From NCBI GenBank assembly GCA_001626655.1, contig LUOC01000124.1, forward strand, positions 1 to 45,067: 45,067 bases of DNA, given 5' to 3'. Below, in pieces: positions 24,412 to 33,145 of the stretch. How positions within the stretch are numbered: position 1 is the stretch's first letter; each line of letters begins with the position of its first letter. A model generated the notes under the pieces. It saw only the letters and a program-made list of their open reading frames with translations, was not told the origin of the DNA and made no database searches. The stretch is from Fidelibacterota bacterium REDSEA-S14_B6. GTDB taxonomy: Bacteria > Fidelibacterota > Marinisomatia > Marinisomatales > S15-B10. Both the position numbers and the translations under genes were made by a program.

Positions 24412-27400
24412 ACAGCCTAACGCGACTCCTCGGCATCACCGATAAGGAGCGGAGCCGATGCTTAAGCATGGCGCTTCTATTCTTTCTCCTCATGGTTGGG
24501 TGGGGATTCGGCCGGGCCGGCAGAGACGCCTTCTTCATTGTTGAGGCGGGGCCCGAAAAGCTCCCCTACATGTATATTATCAACGCTGTTCTCATGGTCG
24601 CCTTTTCAGCCCTTTACGCGAAAGTGGTGGATCGGCTCCGCAGGCATAGTTTCCTCATCTATCAGCTCATCGGTTTCGCCGCCGCTGTTATCGCCTTGCG
24701 GCTCCTCGTCCCCTTCCGTTTCGGCTGGATGCCCTACGCCATTTTCAGTCTGTCGGAGGTGATAACACTTTTCTTCTTTATGCACTTCTGGACGTATGCC
24801 AACGACATTTTCGATCCCAGGGAGGGGAAACGGATATTCCCGCTCGTAGGCGGCGCCGGACTCATGGGCAATGTCCTCGGAAGCGCTCTCACCAAACCTG
24901 TGGTGGAGTTGACCGGCACCGTGGACCTCCTCGTTGTCTGGGTTGCCACGATGCTCATCTCCATCCCTGCCACACTGTTTGTAAACCGGTCGGCAGAGGC
25001 GGCGGACCTCGGCGCCGCGGAGAGCAGCGGCGAAGAGCGGCTGTCATTCAGGGAAAGTGTCGCATCCGTCTGGTCAATCAAGCTTATACGAACATTGACG
25101 TTCCTCTCTCTCCCCATGTGGCTGACAGTCTATTTCGTCGATTTTCAATTCTTCCTCGCCATGGATGAGGTGTTCACAGATCAGGATGCCCTCTCCGGCT
25201 TCCTCGGGATATTCAACGGAATCACCTCTCTGCTCGGTTTCGCCATACAGATGTTTATCACCACACGACTCATCAAGAGATTCGGCGTCGGCACGGCAGT
25301 GCTCGCTCATCCTCTGGCCGTCACCTTGGGCTCTATTGGGCTTGTTGTCCGAAGTTTTCTTCCTGTGGCGGCGCCCCGCCTTTTCAGCTTCAGGGGGATG
25401 TCCGCGGTATTTGCCAAGTTCAGCGACAACGCCCTTTTTTATTCCGTGGGCGAGTCCGCCACGCAGCTTCTCTACAACGCAGTCCCTGAAGAGAAGCGGG
25501 GCCAGAGCAGAGCCTTTGTTGCAGGAACTGTGGAGCCACTCTTCACCGCAGTGGCGGGCGCGGCCCTTATCGTATTCACGGTCATAGCTCTACCTGTTCA
25601 GGTTCTGGCAGTGGTTACGCTCCTAGTTTCTCTGATATGGGTTTTCCTCACCAGAAAGGTGAAGTCCGATTACATCTCGGCCCTCGTAAACAACCTCAGT
25701 TCCCTCGACATCGATATTCAATCCGCTGCCTTTGCCGAACTGTCCCGCCACACCGACAGCTCCTCCATGGAGATACTGACAGAGGCGGCGAAATCTTCCG
25801 ATTCGGTTGTGGCCCGTTTCGCTCTTGATCTGATTCGAGATTCAGGGTCAGACGACGCAGCTAAAGCACTCCTGAGTGACATCGACACTTTCAATCAAAA
25901 GATTCTCCCCCACGCCATAGAAACACTGTCGGAGATGGAGTGTGCCTATCTGCTCCCAGAAGTGGAGCCGCTTCTCAACTCATCAAACAGCGACGTCCGG
26001 TGCGCCGCCGTCCGAGCGGTGACTGCCGCCGAAACACCAGGCCGGCATCTCCTGCTTGAGCCGTTCCTCACCGATCCCGATCTCACCGTCCGTGAAGAAG
26101 TTATCGGTTCACTCTATCTATCCGGTGATGACCATCTTGTCTCGAGCGCCAAAAAAGCGATCAGTAAACTGAAGGAGAGCGACAGACAGGAAGACGGCAT
26201 CACAGCTGTCCGTATCATGGGAAAGACAGGGGATGGCTTGTTCGTCACTGACCTTGTCCAGTTGCTCGCCTCTTCGGACCGAGCGGTGGTGAAGGCGGCA
26301 GTGGAATCTCTGGGGGATATCCGGACGGAGAAGGCCGCATTGCCCCTGCTTAACCTGATGGCCGACGAAACTGTCGGTCCTGCGGCAGAGGCATCGCTAG
26401 TAAAGATCGGCACTGCGGCAATCCCTGACTTCCTGGAACGGATGAACGGAGACTCAGCGTCAAACCGGGCAACGGTGCGGTGTCTCGCCGAAATAAGAAT
26501 GGAGTCCCACGCTGATGATCTGTCTGAGGAGGATGCGTTCAAACCTGCGGCTCTGTTTCTTGCTCACGAATGCACCATGCTTCAGAAGATGATCGCCTCA
26601 GACAGAACGCTGAAAGGTCTTGAAGAGACAGGAGCTCTCACCCTGCTCAGGGATGCTCTCTCCGATGAAATCGCCTCCGCCGAGGAGAGCCTTCTCAACT
26701 GCCTTCAACTGCTGGCGGACCCAAGCACGGTTCGTGCCGGTATCTCCAGCCTCCGGAGCGGCGTCCCCAGGACCATGGCAGAAGGGTTGGAAGTGCTGGA
26801 GGGGAGCTGTCCGGAGGGGCGGGAAGTTGTCCGAATCCTGGAAAAAATCCACTTCCCTGATGGCGAGGCTGAAACTGAAATGACAGTGGCGGAGGTTGTG
26901 TCTCATCTCCTGGGGCACGCCTCAAAAATGTGGACAAAGGCGTGTGCCCTCTATCTCTCCGGAGAAATGAGGTTGGACGTTTTGGGTGTGATTAGGAAAC
27001 TTTCAGATGGTGGCAGTGTCTGGCTCCAGGCCAACAGGGGGCTGGCGCTCAAAAGAATTCAGCAACATGAACAACTTACAGAGGAGGAAAAGAGTATGGC
27101 CCTGAACATGGAACGAATGCTCTTTCTCAGAAGCGTGCCGCTCTTCCGCGATCTCAGCGGAAATGATCTATCCATCGTTAACGACATCGCCGCCGAAAGG
27201 GCGTTCAGTAAAGATGACCTCGTGGTTGAGGAGGGGAGCGCCGGCGACTCCCTCTACATCATTCTTGACGGCAGTATGCGTGTGGTTAAAGGGAAAGAGG
27301 GAGGAACAACACTGGCTGTGCTCCAGGAGAGGGAAGCCTTTGGCGAGATGGCGATTCTCGATGATGAGCCCCGCTCCGCCACCGTGGAAGCACAGACAGA

Positions 27401-27542
27401 TGGTCGGCTCCTCGAAATCAGACAGGCCGACTTTCAGCGGCTCTTGGTGGCCCGACCCCGGATGGCCCTTGCCCTATTCCGTACCTTGAGCCAGCGCCTC
27501 AGAGAGACAGGTGAGAAGCTGGTCGGCGGCGCCAGTGACTGA
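24408..27542 (+). CDS. NTT/MFS-like transporter fused to HEAT-like repeats and a cNMP-binding domain
   Basis: This 1044-residue, three-part protein starts with about 12 membrane helices (about 15-415) that resemble the ATP/ADP-translocase-like (NTT/TlcC) branch of the major facilitator fold; FGRAGRDAFFI near the start and KFSDNALFYSVGESATQLLYNAVP are notable. Residues of about 430-880 are helical HEAT-like repeats (for example SSDRAVVKAAVESLGDIRTE). Residues of about 910-1030 are a cyclic-nucleotide-binding domain with GDSLYIILDGSMRVV and the phosphate-binding cassette FGEMAILDDEPRSATVEA, including its Arg. The simplest reading is a transporter gated by a nucleotide second messenger. GTG start, four-base overlap with the DUF72 gene. 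Confidence 0.85.
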   Translation: MNSLTRLLGITDKERSRCLSMALLFFLLMVGWGFGRAGRDAFFIVEAGPEKLPYMYIINAVLMVAFSALYAKVVDRLRRHSFLIYQLIGFAAAVIALRLLVPFRFGWMPYAIFSLSEVITLFFFMHFWTYANDIFDPREGKRIFPLVGGAGLMGNVLGSALTKPVVELTGTVDLLVVWVATMLISIPATLFVNRSAEAADLGAAESSGEERLSFRESVASVWSIKLIRTLTFLSLPMWLTVYFVDFQFFLAMDEVFTDQDALSGFLGIFNGITSLLGFAIQMFITTRLIKRFGVGTAVLAHPLAVTLGSIGLVVRSFLPVAAPRLFSFRGMSAVFAKFSDNALFYSVGESATQLLYNAVPEEKRGQSRAFVAGTVEPLFTAVAGAALIVFTVIALPVQVLAVVTLLVSLIWVFLTRKVKSDYISALVNNLSSLDIDIQSAAFAELSRHTDSSSMEILTEAAKSSDSVVARFALDLIRDSGSDDAAKALLSDIDTFNQKILPHAIETLSEMECAYLLPEVEPLLNSSNSDVRCAAVRAVTAAETPGRHLLLEPFLTDPDLTVREEVIGSLYLSGDDHLVSSAKKAISKLKESDRQEDGITAVRIMGKTGDGLFVTDLVQLLASSDRAVVKAAVESLGDIRTEKAALPLLNLMADETVGPAAEASLVKIGTAAIPDFLERMNGDSASNRATVRCLAEIRMESHADDLSEEDAFKPAALFLAHECTMLQKMIASDRTLKGLEETGALTLLRDALSDEIASAEESLLNCLQLLADPSTVRAGISSLRSGVPRTMAEGLEVLEGSCPEGREVVRILEKIHFPDGEAETEMTVAEVVSHLLGHASKMWTKACALYLSGEMRLDVLGVIRKLSDGGSVWLQANRGLALKRIQQHEQLTEEEKSMALNMERMLFLRSVPLFRDLSGNDLSIVNDIAAERAFSKDDLVVEEGSAGDSLYIILDGSMRVVKGKEGGTTLAVLQEREAFGEMAILDDEPRSATVEAQTDGRLLEIRQADFQRLLVARPRMALALFRTLSQRLRETGEKLVGGASD

Positions 27543-27668
27543 GGGATGAAGGTTGGAAATGTGTTAGGGGTTGAGTGTTAGGAGTTAGGTGTTGAACGCT
27601 AAACATTTAGAGCTGCGCCGGCGACGACGCGATCAAGAATCGCTGCCCCAACGTCTAACGTCTTCCGT

Positions 27669-28337
27669 TCATTCCATGTCCCACTTAATCCCAACAGTAG
27701 GATAGACCTGCCACCCCTCTTTAGGCAGGAAGTTCTGCGAAATCCTCGCCTCTCCCCCGATGTATATCTTAGGCGCCATTTCGTACCACAATTGCGGCTG
27801 CGATAGGACCACCACTTCCTTCCCCTCCTCGCCTCTCTTGTCCTGGGACCAGATGTCCATGAATCCGGTGATGTGAGCTTTTCCTTTGAGAAAAGGGAGA
27901 AAATAGACAAAGGTAAGCTGCCCGTCATGGCCGGACGAGCCGTAGGCAGAGCGGTAGAGCAGTTCGGCGGAGATAGTGGCAAAGCCGAGGTTTGCGGAGT
28001 GCGTAAATCCCGCCAGCCAGATGTGCCCAAGCGGGCCCCACGGCGCTACGCCATCATTAAACTGAACTGTCGCCGACAGCCCTTCCTTAAACGGAAGTTT
28101 GAAATAGCGGGCGAACTCCCAGTAACCGAGTGAGGCGCTCCTGTTCCCGGGCTGATTGTAGTCAAAATCGACAAACCAGAATGTCGCCCCCTTCTCATCA
28201 GGGCGGAACATTTCGAGTGTTGATGTAAAGTACTGTCGGTCTGAAGCTGCGTCGTAGTGGAGCTGAAGGTTCTGTCCTATGACCAGGGTGGTGAAAGCGA
28301 TGCCAGACAAAAGGAGGGTGCGAAAAGATCGCCGCAT
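27669..28337 (-). CDS. DUF5020 family outer-membrane protein
   Basis: This 222-residue exported protein has a signal peptide (about 1-21, ending VIGQ). It is followed by QNLQLHYDAASDRQYFTSTLEMFRPD, a recognisable DUF5020 opening, and alternating aromatic strands typical of a small beta-barrel related to Tsx-like channels. The end, QVYPTVGIKWDME, fits a terminal strand. The ligand is unknown. It is a single gene between the convergent transporter gene and sodC, with sodC upstream on the same strand. Confidence 0.75.
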   Translation of the reverse strand: MRRSFRTLLLSGIAFTTLVIGQNLQLHYDAASDRQYFTSTLEMFRPDEKGATFWFVDFDYNQPGNRSASLGYWEFARYFKLPFKEGLSATVQFNDGVAPWGPLGHIWLAGFTHSANLGFATISAELLYRSAYGSSGHDGQLTFVYFLPFLKGKAHITGFMDIWSQDKRGEEGKEVVVLSQPQLWYEMAPKIYIGGEARISQNFLPKEGWQVYPTVGIKWDME

Positions 28338-28370
28338 ATTTTTATTCCTGACTTGGTTTAGGTGAAAACT

Positions 28371-28919
28371 CTATCGCCGCTCAATCACCCCGCAGGCGAG
28401 GCGTGCCCCGCCGGCGCCCCCCTTCTGGCCTGTCGTCCCCAAATCAGGATCGACATGAACAATAATGGCGCTGCCGTTATCATCGAACAGGGTGAGCGGC
28501 CCATCTGAGATCGTTACTCTGCTGGTGCGGTGTTCGAACTTGGCGACTCCGTTATCGTCCGCCACAAGGTTCGGCAGGTCGCCCATGTGGAACGGGTGGT
28601 TCGCGTCCGGATTGGACATGCCGTAGGGGCCGGGGTCGAGGTGGCCACCCGCTGCACCGAAGTTCGGCTCGCACGTTCCGTTCTCATGGATGTGGCATCC
28701 GTGGACCGAGCCCGGCTCAAGTCCCGAAACCTCCACGGTAACGAGAACCGTCGGCACCACACCGTCACTGCTCTGAACTATTTCCATATGACCGGAGACG
28801 CCGGACCCCTCCGCCCCGGAGATCGTCGCAGTGGCGCGGTACAGTTCAGGCTTCTTCGCACAGCCGGAGACAAGAACCAAGAGTCCAAGAACAAAGAACC
28901 AAGTGTGTCTGTTTTTCAT
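28371..28919 (-). CDS. sodC: Superoxide dismutase [Cu-Zn], lipoprotein
   Basis: This 182-residue SodC converts superoxide to oxygen and peroxide in the periplasm. The lipoprotein signal ends LVLVSGC, so it is membrane-tethered through that Cys. Metal ligands are visible in HGCHIHENGTC, AGGHLDPG, NHPFHMGDLPNL and IIVHVDPD, and the closing RLACGVI supplies the disulfide partner. Length is normal. The DUF5020 gene follows at 33 bases on the same strand; whether they form an operon is uncertain. Confidence 0.94.
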   Translation of the reverse strand: MKNRHTWFFVLGLLVLVSGCAKKPELYRATATISGAEGSGVSGHMEIVQSSDGVVPTVLVTVEVSGLEPGSVHGCHIHENGTCEPNFGAAGGHLDPGPYGMSNPDANHPFHMGDLPNLVADDNGVAKFEHRTSRVTISDGPLTLFDDNGSAIIVHVDPDLGTTGQKGGAGGARLACGVIERR

Positions 28920-28993
28920 TTTACCTGTGCCTCATGAATGGTGGGAAGTTTAGGGCACTCTCCTCACTGAAGGAAGGGTAAATTCCCGTTGAG

Positions 28994-29992
28994 ATGAAAA
29001 TCGGTTCCGTTCAGATCGGTTCACCGGTGCTCCTCGCTCCCATGGCCGGCGTCACCGACTACGCCTTTCGCATTCTCTGTAAAGAGATGGGCGCTGGCGT
29101 GGTCTACTCCGAGTTCGTCTCCGCCGACGGCATCATTCGGGAAAATCAGAAGACGCTGGACCTTATTCGCTTCCAGGAAGAAGAGCGCCCCATCGGCATC
29201 CAGATTTTCGGGAGCTCGCCAAAAGTTATGAGCGGAGCGGCGCAGTACGTTGCTGATAACTTCCAGCCCGATATTCTCGACATCAACTACGGCTGTCCCG
29301 TCCCCAAGGTGACGAAGCGAGGCGCCGGCTCGGCGGCCCTGAAGGACCTCTGCCTCATGGACGAGATCACCGCCGCCGTGGTGGAGGCCGTTCCTGAACT
29401 CCCGGTGACGGTGAAGATGCGTGCCGGATGGAACAACAGTTCAATTGTCGTTCCCGAGGCTGGGGAGCGCCTGGAAAAGATCGGCGTGAAGGCCATCGCT
29501 CTCCATCCTCGCACCACCGTTCAGTCATACACGGGCAAGGCAGACTGGACACTCATCCGTGAACTGAAACAGGCCGTCTCCATTCCGGTCATTGGCAACG
29601 GCGACGTCTCCACGCCGGAGCGGGTGGTGGAGATGTTCGAGGAGACAGGCTGTGACGCCGTGATGGTGGGGCGCGGCGCTCTCGGCAATCCGTGGTTCTT
29701 CAAGCAGGCCTTATCCGCCATTGGACAGGCGCGCTTGCCTGACCTTCCATCAATCGCCGAAAGGATAGAAATGTGCCGCCGGCACTTCGCTCTGCTTCTA
29801 GAAGACAGGGGAGAACGGTGGGGGATGAACCTGATGCGGAAGCATTTTGGGTGGTATATCCGGGGCTTCCCCGGCGCCGCTGCCGTTCGCCAGAACCTTG
29901 TGACGGCTGAAGGGGTCAGAGACATGAAGCGGGAGCTAGATCAGCTCCGGACCGTGCATGCCGCTGAATTTCTGCAGGCTGTCGCAGACTAG
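28994..29992 (+). CDS. dusB: tRNA-dihydrouridine synthase (DusB type)
   Basis: This 332-residue FMN enzyme reduces uridine to dihydrouridine in the D-loop of tRNA. Signatures are the opening VLLAPMAGVTDYAFRILC, the catalytic-Cys block DINYGCPVPKVTKRGAGSA, VKMRAGW, LHPRTTVQSYTGKADW, VIGNGDV and MVGRGALGNPW. Length and order are those of DusB. It is divergent from sodC and converges on the coiled-coil protein gene with 18 bases between stops. Confidence 0.95.
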   Translation: MKIGSVQIGSPVLLAPMAGVTDYAFRILCKEMGAGVVYSEFVSADGIIRENQKTLDLIRFQEEERPIGIQIFGSSPKVMSGAAQYVADNFQPDILDINYGCPVPKVTKRGAGSAALKDLCLMDEITAAVVEAVPELPVTVKMRAGWNNSSIVVPEAGERLEKIGVKAIALHPRTTVQSYTGKADWTLIRELKQAVSIPVIGNGDVSTPERVVEMFEETGCDAVMVGRGALGNPWFFKQALSAIGQARLPDLPSIAERIEMCRRHFALLLEDRGERWGMNLMRKHFGWYIRGFPGAAAVRQNLVTAEGVRDMKRELDQLRTVHAAEFLQAVAD

Positions 29993-30010
29993 GTAACCGG
30001 CCGCCTCTCT

Positions 30011-30955
30011 CTACTTACACCCCTCCTTGAGAAGCGGATACACCCCCTGGAAGCCTGTTGTTTCTATGGAGAAAATCCTCGGGCCTCCCTCGGCAAATAC
30101 AAATAGGTGTATATAGACCTCCAGCAACACGTCAATAAAATCACTGCTCTCTCCAAAAAGCATATAGCCCCCTGCCGCCGCCCCGGTATAGCCGAATTCA
30201 AACGCTCGCTCATCGGTCGTCACTGACACCCATCGATACCAGCTGGGATGATCTTGGTTTGCCTCGCCCCCCTTGTCTCCCCAAACATATTCACCCATAC
30301 TCATGTTGGACGATTGAAAGCCTGCCGGTGCGACGTACATCCATACGCTCAATTCTGACTTGTTGCCATAACTAAAGCAGTTCACGCTAAGTCCTACCGT
30401 TTCGTGACTGTCGTCCTCCCGGGGATGGAGGGAAACATCGCTTGTATATATCACACCGGCCGAATACATCCCTCCTCTCTCATTCCATCCCCAGTTGGCC
30501 CGCGGCTTGGTATATAAGTTTACTTTCTTAGAATCCGATGCAAGCTCCCTGTTTCGCTTTATCGAGAGTTGAGAAATCTCATTCTTGATCTTGTTATGCT
30601 CCTGTTCTATTTCACTAAGTTGCTTCTCCAACTCTGGGATAACTGTGCTGTATATTGAATCTATCCTGGCCTGATTGGTTGTCCTTATTTGCTGTAGCGC
30701 TGCATATTCTTTGGCCGACAGCTTGCTCATGCTATCATCCATGAGTTTGTTAAAGGCCTTGTCTCTTTCAGCGCCGAGCCTGTAAGCCTCTCTCTTGCTT
30801 TTCTGGGTTTGACTTCTCACTTCTCTCTCATGCTCAGACTTAATGATCTCAAGCTTTTTCAGTGAATCAATTTCTGCTTGAATGCCTGTCTGTCCCGATG
30901 AGGCTCCAACCAGAACGAAAAAAAGAACGGCCTGTAAACGGATAAACTGGTTCAT
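30011..30955 (-). CDS. Exported coiled-coil protein of unknown function
   Basis: I do not recognise the family of this 314-residue protein. The ATG at 30955 begins a signal peptide (MNQFIRLQAVLFFVLVGASSG), a better start than 30973. Residues of about 25-155 are Lys/Glu/Gln-rich and form a long heptad-like helix. The second half is rich in aromatic and Gly residues (RANWGWNERGGMYSAG, YVAPAGFQ, FGYTGAAAGGYMLF) and looks like a beta-sandwich or outer-membrane binding domain. A helix-plus-beta layout suggests an envelope-spanning or surface-exposed structural protein, which is inference. Confidence 0.65.
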   Translation of the reverse strand: MNQFIRLQAVLFFVLVGASSGQTGIQAEIDSLKKLEIIKSEHEREVRSQTQKSKREAYRLGAERDKAFNKLMDDSMSKLSAKEYAALQQIRTTNQARIDSIYSTVIPELEKQLSEIEQEHNKIKNEISQLSIKRNRELASDSKKVNLYTKPRANWGWNERGGMYSAGVIYTSDVSLHPREDDSHETVGLSVNCFSYGNKSELSVWMYVAPAGFQSSNMSMGEYVWGDKGGEANQDHPSWYRWVSVTTDERAFEFGYTGAAAGGYMLFGESSDFIDVLLEVYIHLFVFAEGGPRIFSIETTGFQGVYPLLKEGCK

Positions 30956-31065
30956 ACGAGGGGCTCTTTCCATCTGTTAAGTGGTTGTTTTTGTCAAGCT
31001 GAGTCTACTCCAAGAATGGTTCTCTGGTGAGCATACGGCTGGGCCCACTGCCGCTTTTCATCGAT

Positions 31066-31293
31066 TCACAACGACCCTGTGATCTCCAGCAAAACCGCCA
31101 GAAACTCAATAGCGGCCATTTCCTTCACATTGGGGAATATCTTTTCAGTAAGAGAGCCATCTCCGGGACCGATTTCCAAAATTGAATCATCCTTTTGCGG
31201 TCCCACTGTACGGACAATCCGATCCAAAAGGTTGGTGTCTGTGAGGAAGTTTTGACCCCACTTTTTTCGAAATGGATGATCTGTTTTATTCAA
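31066..31293 (-). pseudogene. Chimeric remnant: rsmA N-terminus joined to a DUF6090 start
   Basis: The first 60 or so residues are clearly RsmA/KsgA (16S rRNA dimethyladenosine transferase): RKKWGQNFLTD, then ILEIGPGDGSLTEKI, the SAM-binding motif I. After KEMAAIE the sequence changes to FLAVLLEITGSL, which matches the start of the DUF6090 protein encoded at 36932-37621 (GGIEFLAVLLGITGSLW). A stop codon (TGA) replaces the Trp codon; past it, ID and E codons continue the resemblance briefly. The start is TTG overlapping the recombinase stop. The RsmA catalytic motif IV and C-terminal domain are missing, so this copy cannot be functional. Confidence 0.8.
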
Positions 31294-32135
31294 TTTATAT
31301 CCAAGCGATCTAAGGGACTTTTGATCCGTTCAAATGCAATTTTGGAAATATGGGTATAAATCTGAGTTGTTTCTAATCTTTTGTGACCCAATAACTCTTG
31401 AATAAAACGAATATCAGTACCATTCTCCAATAAGTGAGTTGCAAAACTATGCCGTAAAGTATGGACGGTGGCATGTTTCTTTATGCCAGCTTTTTTTACA
31501 GCTTTTTTCATGATTGCCTGTACAGAACTGGGACTGTACTTGCCGCCCTTTTGGCCTTCAAACACAAATTCTTTGGGTCGATATTCACCATAATATTGAT
31601 TTAATACTTTTTTCAGTGATTGTGATAAAACTGACTGTCTATCCTTTCTTCCCTTACCTTGTTTTACAGTGATTAAACCTCGATCAAAGTCAATATCTTT
31701 TATTTGAAGAGATAACAATTCATTTAATCGAAGACCGGACGAATAAATAGTCATCAAAATGGCTTTATGCTTTAGATTGGTGATCCCATTAAATATTTTG
31801 GCTACTTCTGATTCTGACAATACAACCGGTATTTTTTCTTCCTTTCGAAAACGAACTTGTAGAGAATCGGGTATATCACGATTTAAAATATCTGTATAAA
31901 TAAATTTTAGGGATGCGATCGTTTGCTTCATGGATGAGATGGATCGTTTTTCTGATTGCTTTAAATGATATAAATATTTTTCAACGCATTCATCATTAAC
32001 CTGTGTAACTTTTTCTGTAATAAGCCAATTCGCAAAATGATTTATGGCTGACAAATAGGATGCGATCGTTTGTTCGCTGTAATTTCTAATACGAAGTTTT
32101 TGTTTGGCTTTTTTTAATAAATCTGCTTTTAACAT
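31290..32135 (-). CDS. IntI-like tyrosine recombinase lacking the IntI-specific insert
   Basis: This 281-residue site-specific recombinase has an N-terminal SAM-like core-binding domain (about 1-95) and a catalytic domain with all expected residues: Arg in SSGLRLNELL, Lys in VKQGKGRKDR, HTLRHSFATHLL, LGHKRLETTQ and the nucleophile Tyr in IYTHIS. The end, IKSPLDRL, resembles integron integrases (IntI), but the IntI-specific insert of about 35 residues before the HxxR box is absent. The DNA is AT-rich and unlike its surroundings. The ATG at 32135 is chosen (the frame opens to 32189); no Shine-Dalgarno. It is divergent from the phosphotransferase cassette, as intI is from its cassettes. Confidence 0.85.
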   Translation of the reverse strand: MLKADLLKKAKQKLRIRNYSEQTIASYLSAINHFANWLITEKVTQVNDECVEKYLYHLKQSEKRSISSMKQTIASLKFIYTDILNRDIPDSLQVRFRKEEKIPVVLSESEVAKIFNGITNLKHKAILMTIYSSGLRLNELLSLQIKDIDFDRGLITVKQGKGRKDRQSVLSQSLKKVLNQYYGEYRPKEFVFEGQKGGKYSPSSVQAIMKKAVKKAGIKKHATVHTLRHSFATHLLENGTDIRFIQELLGHKRLETTQIYTHISKIAFERIKSPLDRLDIN

Positions 32136-32177
32136 AAATATGCGGTTAAAACATAGTTCTAAACTAAAGAGTAAACC

Positions 32178-32204
32178 TGCTAAACGCAATAATTGGGTTT
32201 AGCA
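32178..32204. repeat. 27-nt near-perfect palindrome upstream of the recombinase
   Basis: TGCTAAAC (32178-32185) pairs with GTTTAGCA (32197-32204), and inside it CAAT (32187-32190) pairs with ATTG (32192-32195). Only one g·g mismatch and a single central A break the symmetry. It lies in the recombinase-cassette divergent region, five bases before the GTTGTGT box, where an integron attI or a recombinase operator would be expected. Role (attachment site, operator or bidirectional terminator) is inference. Confidence 0.55.
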
Positions 32205-32207
32205 AGA

Positions 32208-32218
32208 TGTTGTGTGTA
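32208..32218. repeat. Cassette-edge inverted repeat, left copy
   Basis: TGTTGTGTGTA here is the exact reverse complement of TACACACAACA at 33143-33153, so the two copies bracket the phosphotransferase gene. It contains GTTGTGT (32209-32215), which can act as an R'-type box complementary to ACACAAC (33146-33152). This is the expected layout of a recombined cassette edge. Confidence 0.5.
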
Positions 32219-32252
32219 ATTATAACGAACTCAACCATTTTCATTTAATTTT

Positions 32253-33041
32253 ATGCAAAACCAACAGATTAAAGCAGTCCTTAAGAAAAACTTTTCGAAC
32301 GATGAGTTAATCAAGGTCGTTGAACTAAAGGGTGGCGTTTCTCATAATGTTTCGTTACTGACAACTAAGACCATCAATGGGAAGCAAAGAACCCTCGTTT
32401 TGAAGTGTTTTGAAGGATTTGAGTGGAAAAATGCCGCTAATCATAATTCGAAGCGAGAGTTTGAAATTCTTCAGTATCTCAAAGAAAAGGGATTTAAAGT
32501 GCCCAAAACCTATTCTTTTGACAACTCATTAGCCATTCTCTCAACCCCATATTTTATAATGGATTTCGTTGAAGGGGACACTGAAACAGAATTGAACTCA
32601 TCGCCAGAAAGAGTTAGAACAATGGCTCTTTTTTTAGCCTCACTTCATAAGCTAAATACCAAAGGTTTCGCACATCTTCAAATAGAGAGTTTAGAATCAC
32701 CATTAGAAGGATGCTTTGAGTTTTTACCAAAAATAACTGGAATCGATAACTATAAGCAACTAGTTCAGAAGTTAGAATCCTTTAAAATGCAAGAAAACAC
32801 CAAATTGGTTTTAAATCATGGTGATTTTTGGCCTAATAATATCATTTGGAAAGATAGAGAGATTGCCGCTGTTATTGATTGGGAAGATGCTTCTATAGGT
32901 GACCCAATGGCTGATTTTGCAACAGCCCGTATAGAGCTTTTCTGTATGTATGGGAAAGATGTTACTGATTTATTTTCAGAAGAATATCTAACCGAATCGA
33001 AATTTGATACAGGAAGTTTACCCATTTGGGAAGCAGAATAA
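32253..33041 (+). CDS. Aminoglycoside phosphotransferase-family (APH/choline kinase-like) cassette protein
   Basis: This 262-residue kinase of the APH superfamily has the N-lobe residues LVLKCFEGF and FEILQYLKEKGF, the catalytic loop NHGDFWPNNIIW (HGDxxxxN) and the metal-binding VIDWEDASIGDP. Members phosphorylate antibiotics, choline, sugars or other small molecules; the substrate cannot be told. The family's C-terminal helices are shorter than usual and the end (TGSLPIWEAE) is abrupt. The gene is AT-rich and sits 35 bases after the cassette-edge repeat, with an attC-like hairpin starting about 105 bases past its stop, so it is read as a mobile gene cassette. Confidence 0.85.
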   Translation: MQNQQIKAVLKKNFSNDELIKVVELKGGVSHNVSLLTTKTINGKQRTLVLKCFEGFEWKNAANHNSKREFEILQYLKEKGFKVPKTYSFDNSLAILSTPYFIMDFVEGDTETELNSSPERVRTMALFLASLHKLNTKGFAHLQIESLESPLEGCFEFLPKITGIDNYKQLVQKLESFKMQENTKLVLNHGDFWPNNIIWKDREIAAVIDWEDASIGDPMADFATARIELFCMYGKDVTDLFSEEYLTESKFDTGSLPIWEAE

Positions 33042-33145
33042 ATTAAAACGACTAGAAGCGACAACAATTTATTTGAATAATACGATAAACAATTTTCTTT
33101 TAAACTAACCTGAAATAACAGAGTTGAAAAGAAGAAAAAAAATAC

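Noticed and set aside
24408..27542. Separate genes for transporter, HEAT-like and cyclic-nucleotide parts
   Set aside because: The frame is continuous with no internal Shine-Dalgarno plus start at domain borders, so a single fused protein is the better reading.
27545..27600. Run of GTTAGG-like units after the transporter gene, reminiscent of telomere or tandem repeat
   Set aside because: Only about three imperfect units in 50 bases and no regular period; too short to call a repeat array.
31290..32135. Recombinase as housekeeping XerC/XerD
   Set aside because: The strong AT bias, IntI-like C-terminus, divergent cassette layout and adjacent hairpins favour a mobile origin, although only a phylogeny can settle it.
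33024..33110. Frameshift extension of the phosphotransferase C-terminus into a -1 frame of about 25 codons
   Set aside because: The extension is open but has no recognisable similarity to the family's C-terminal helices, so a frameshift is not supported.
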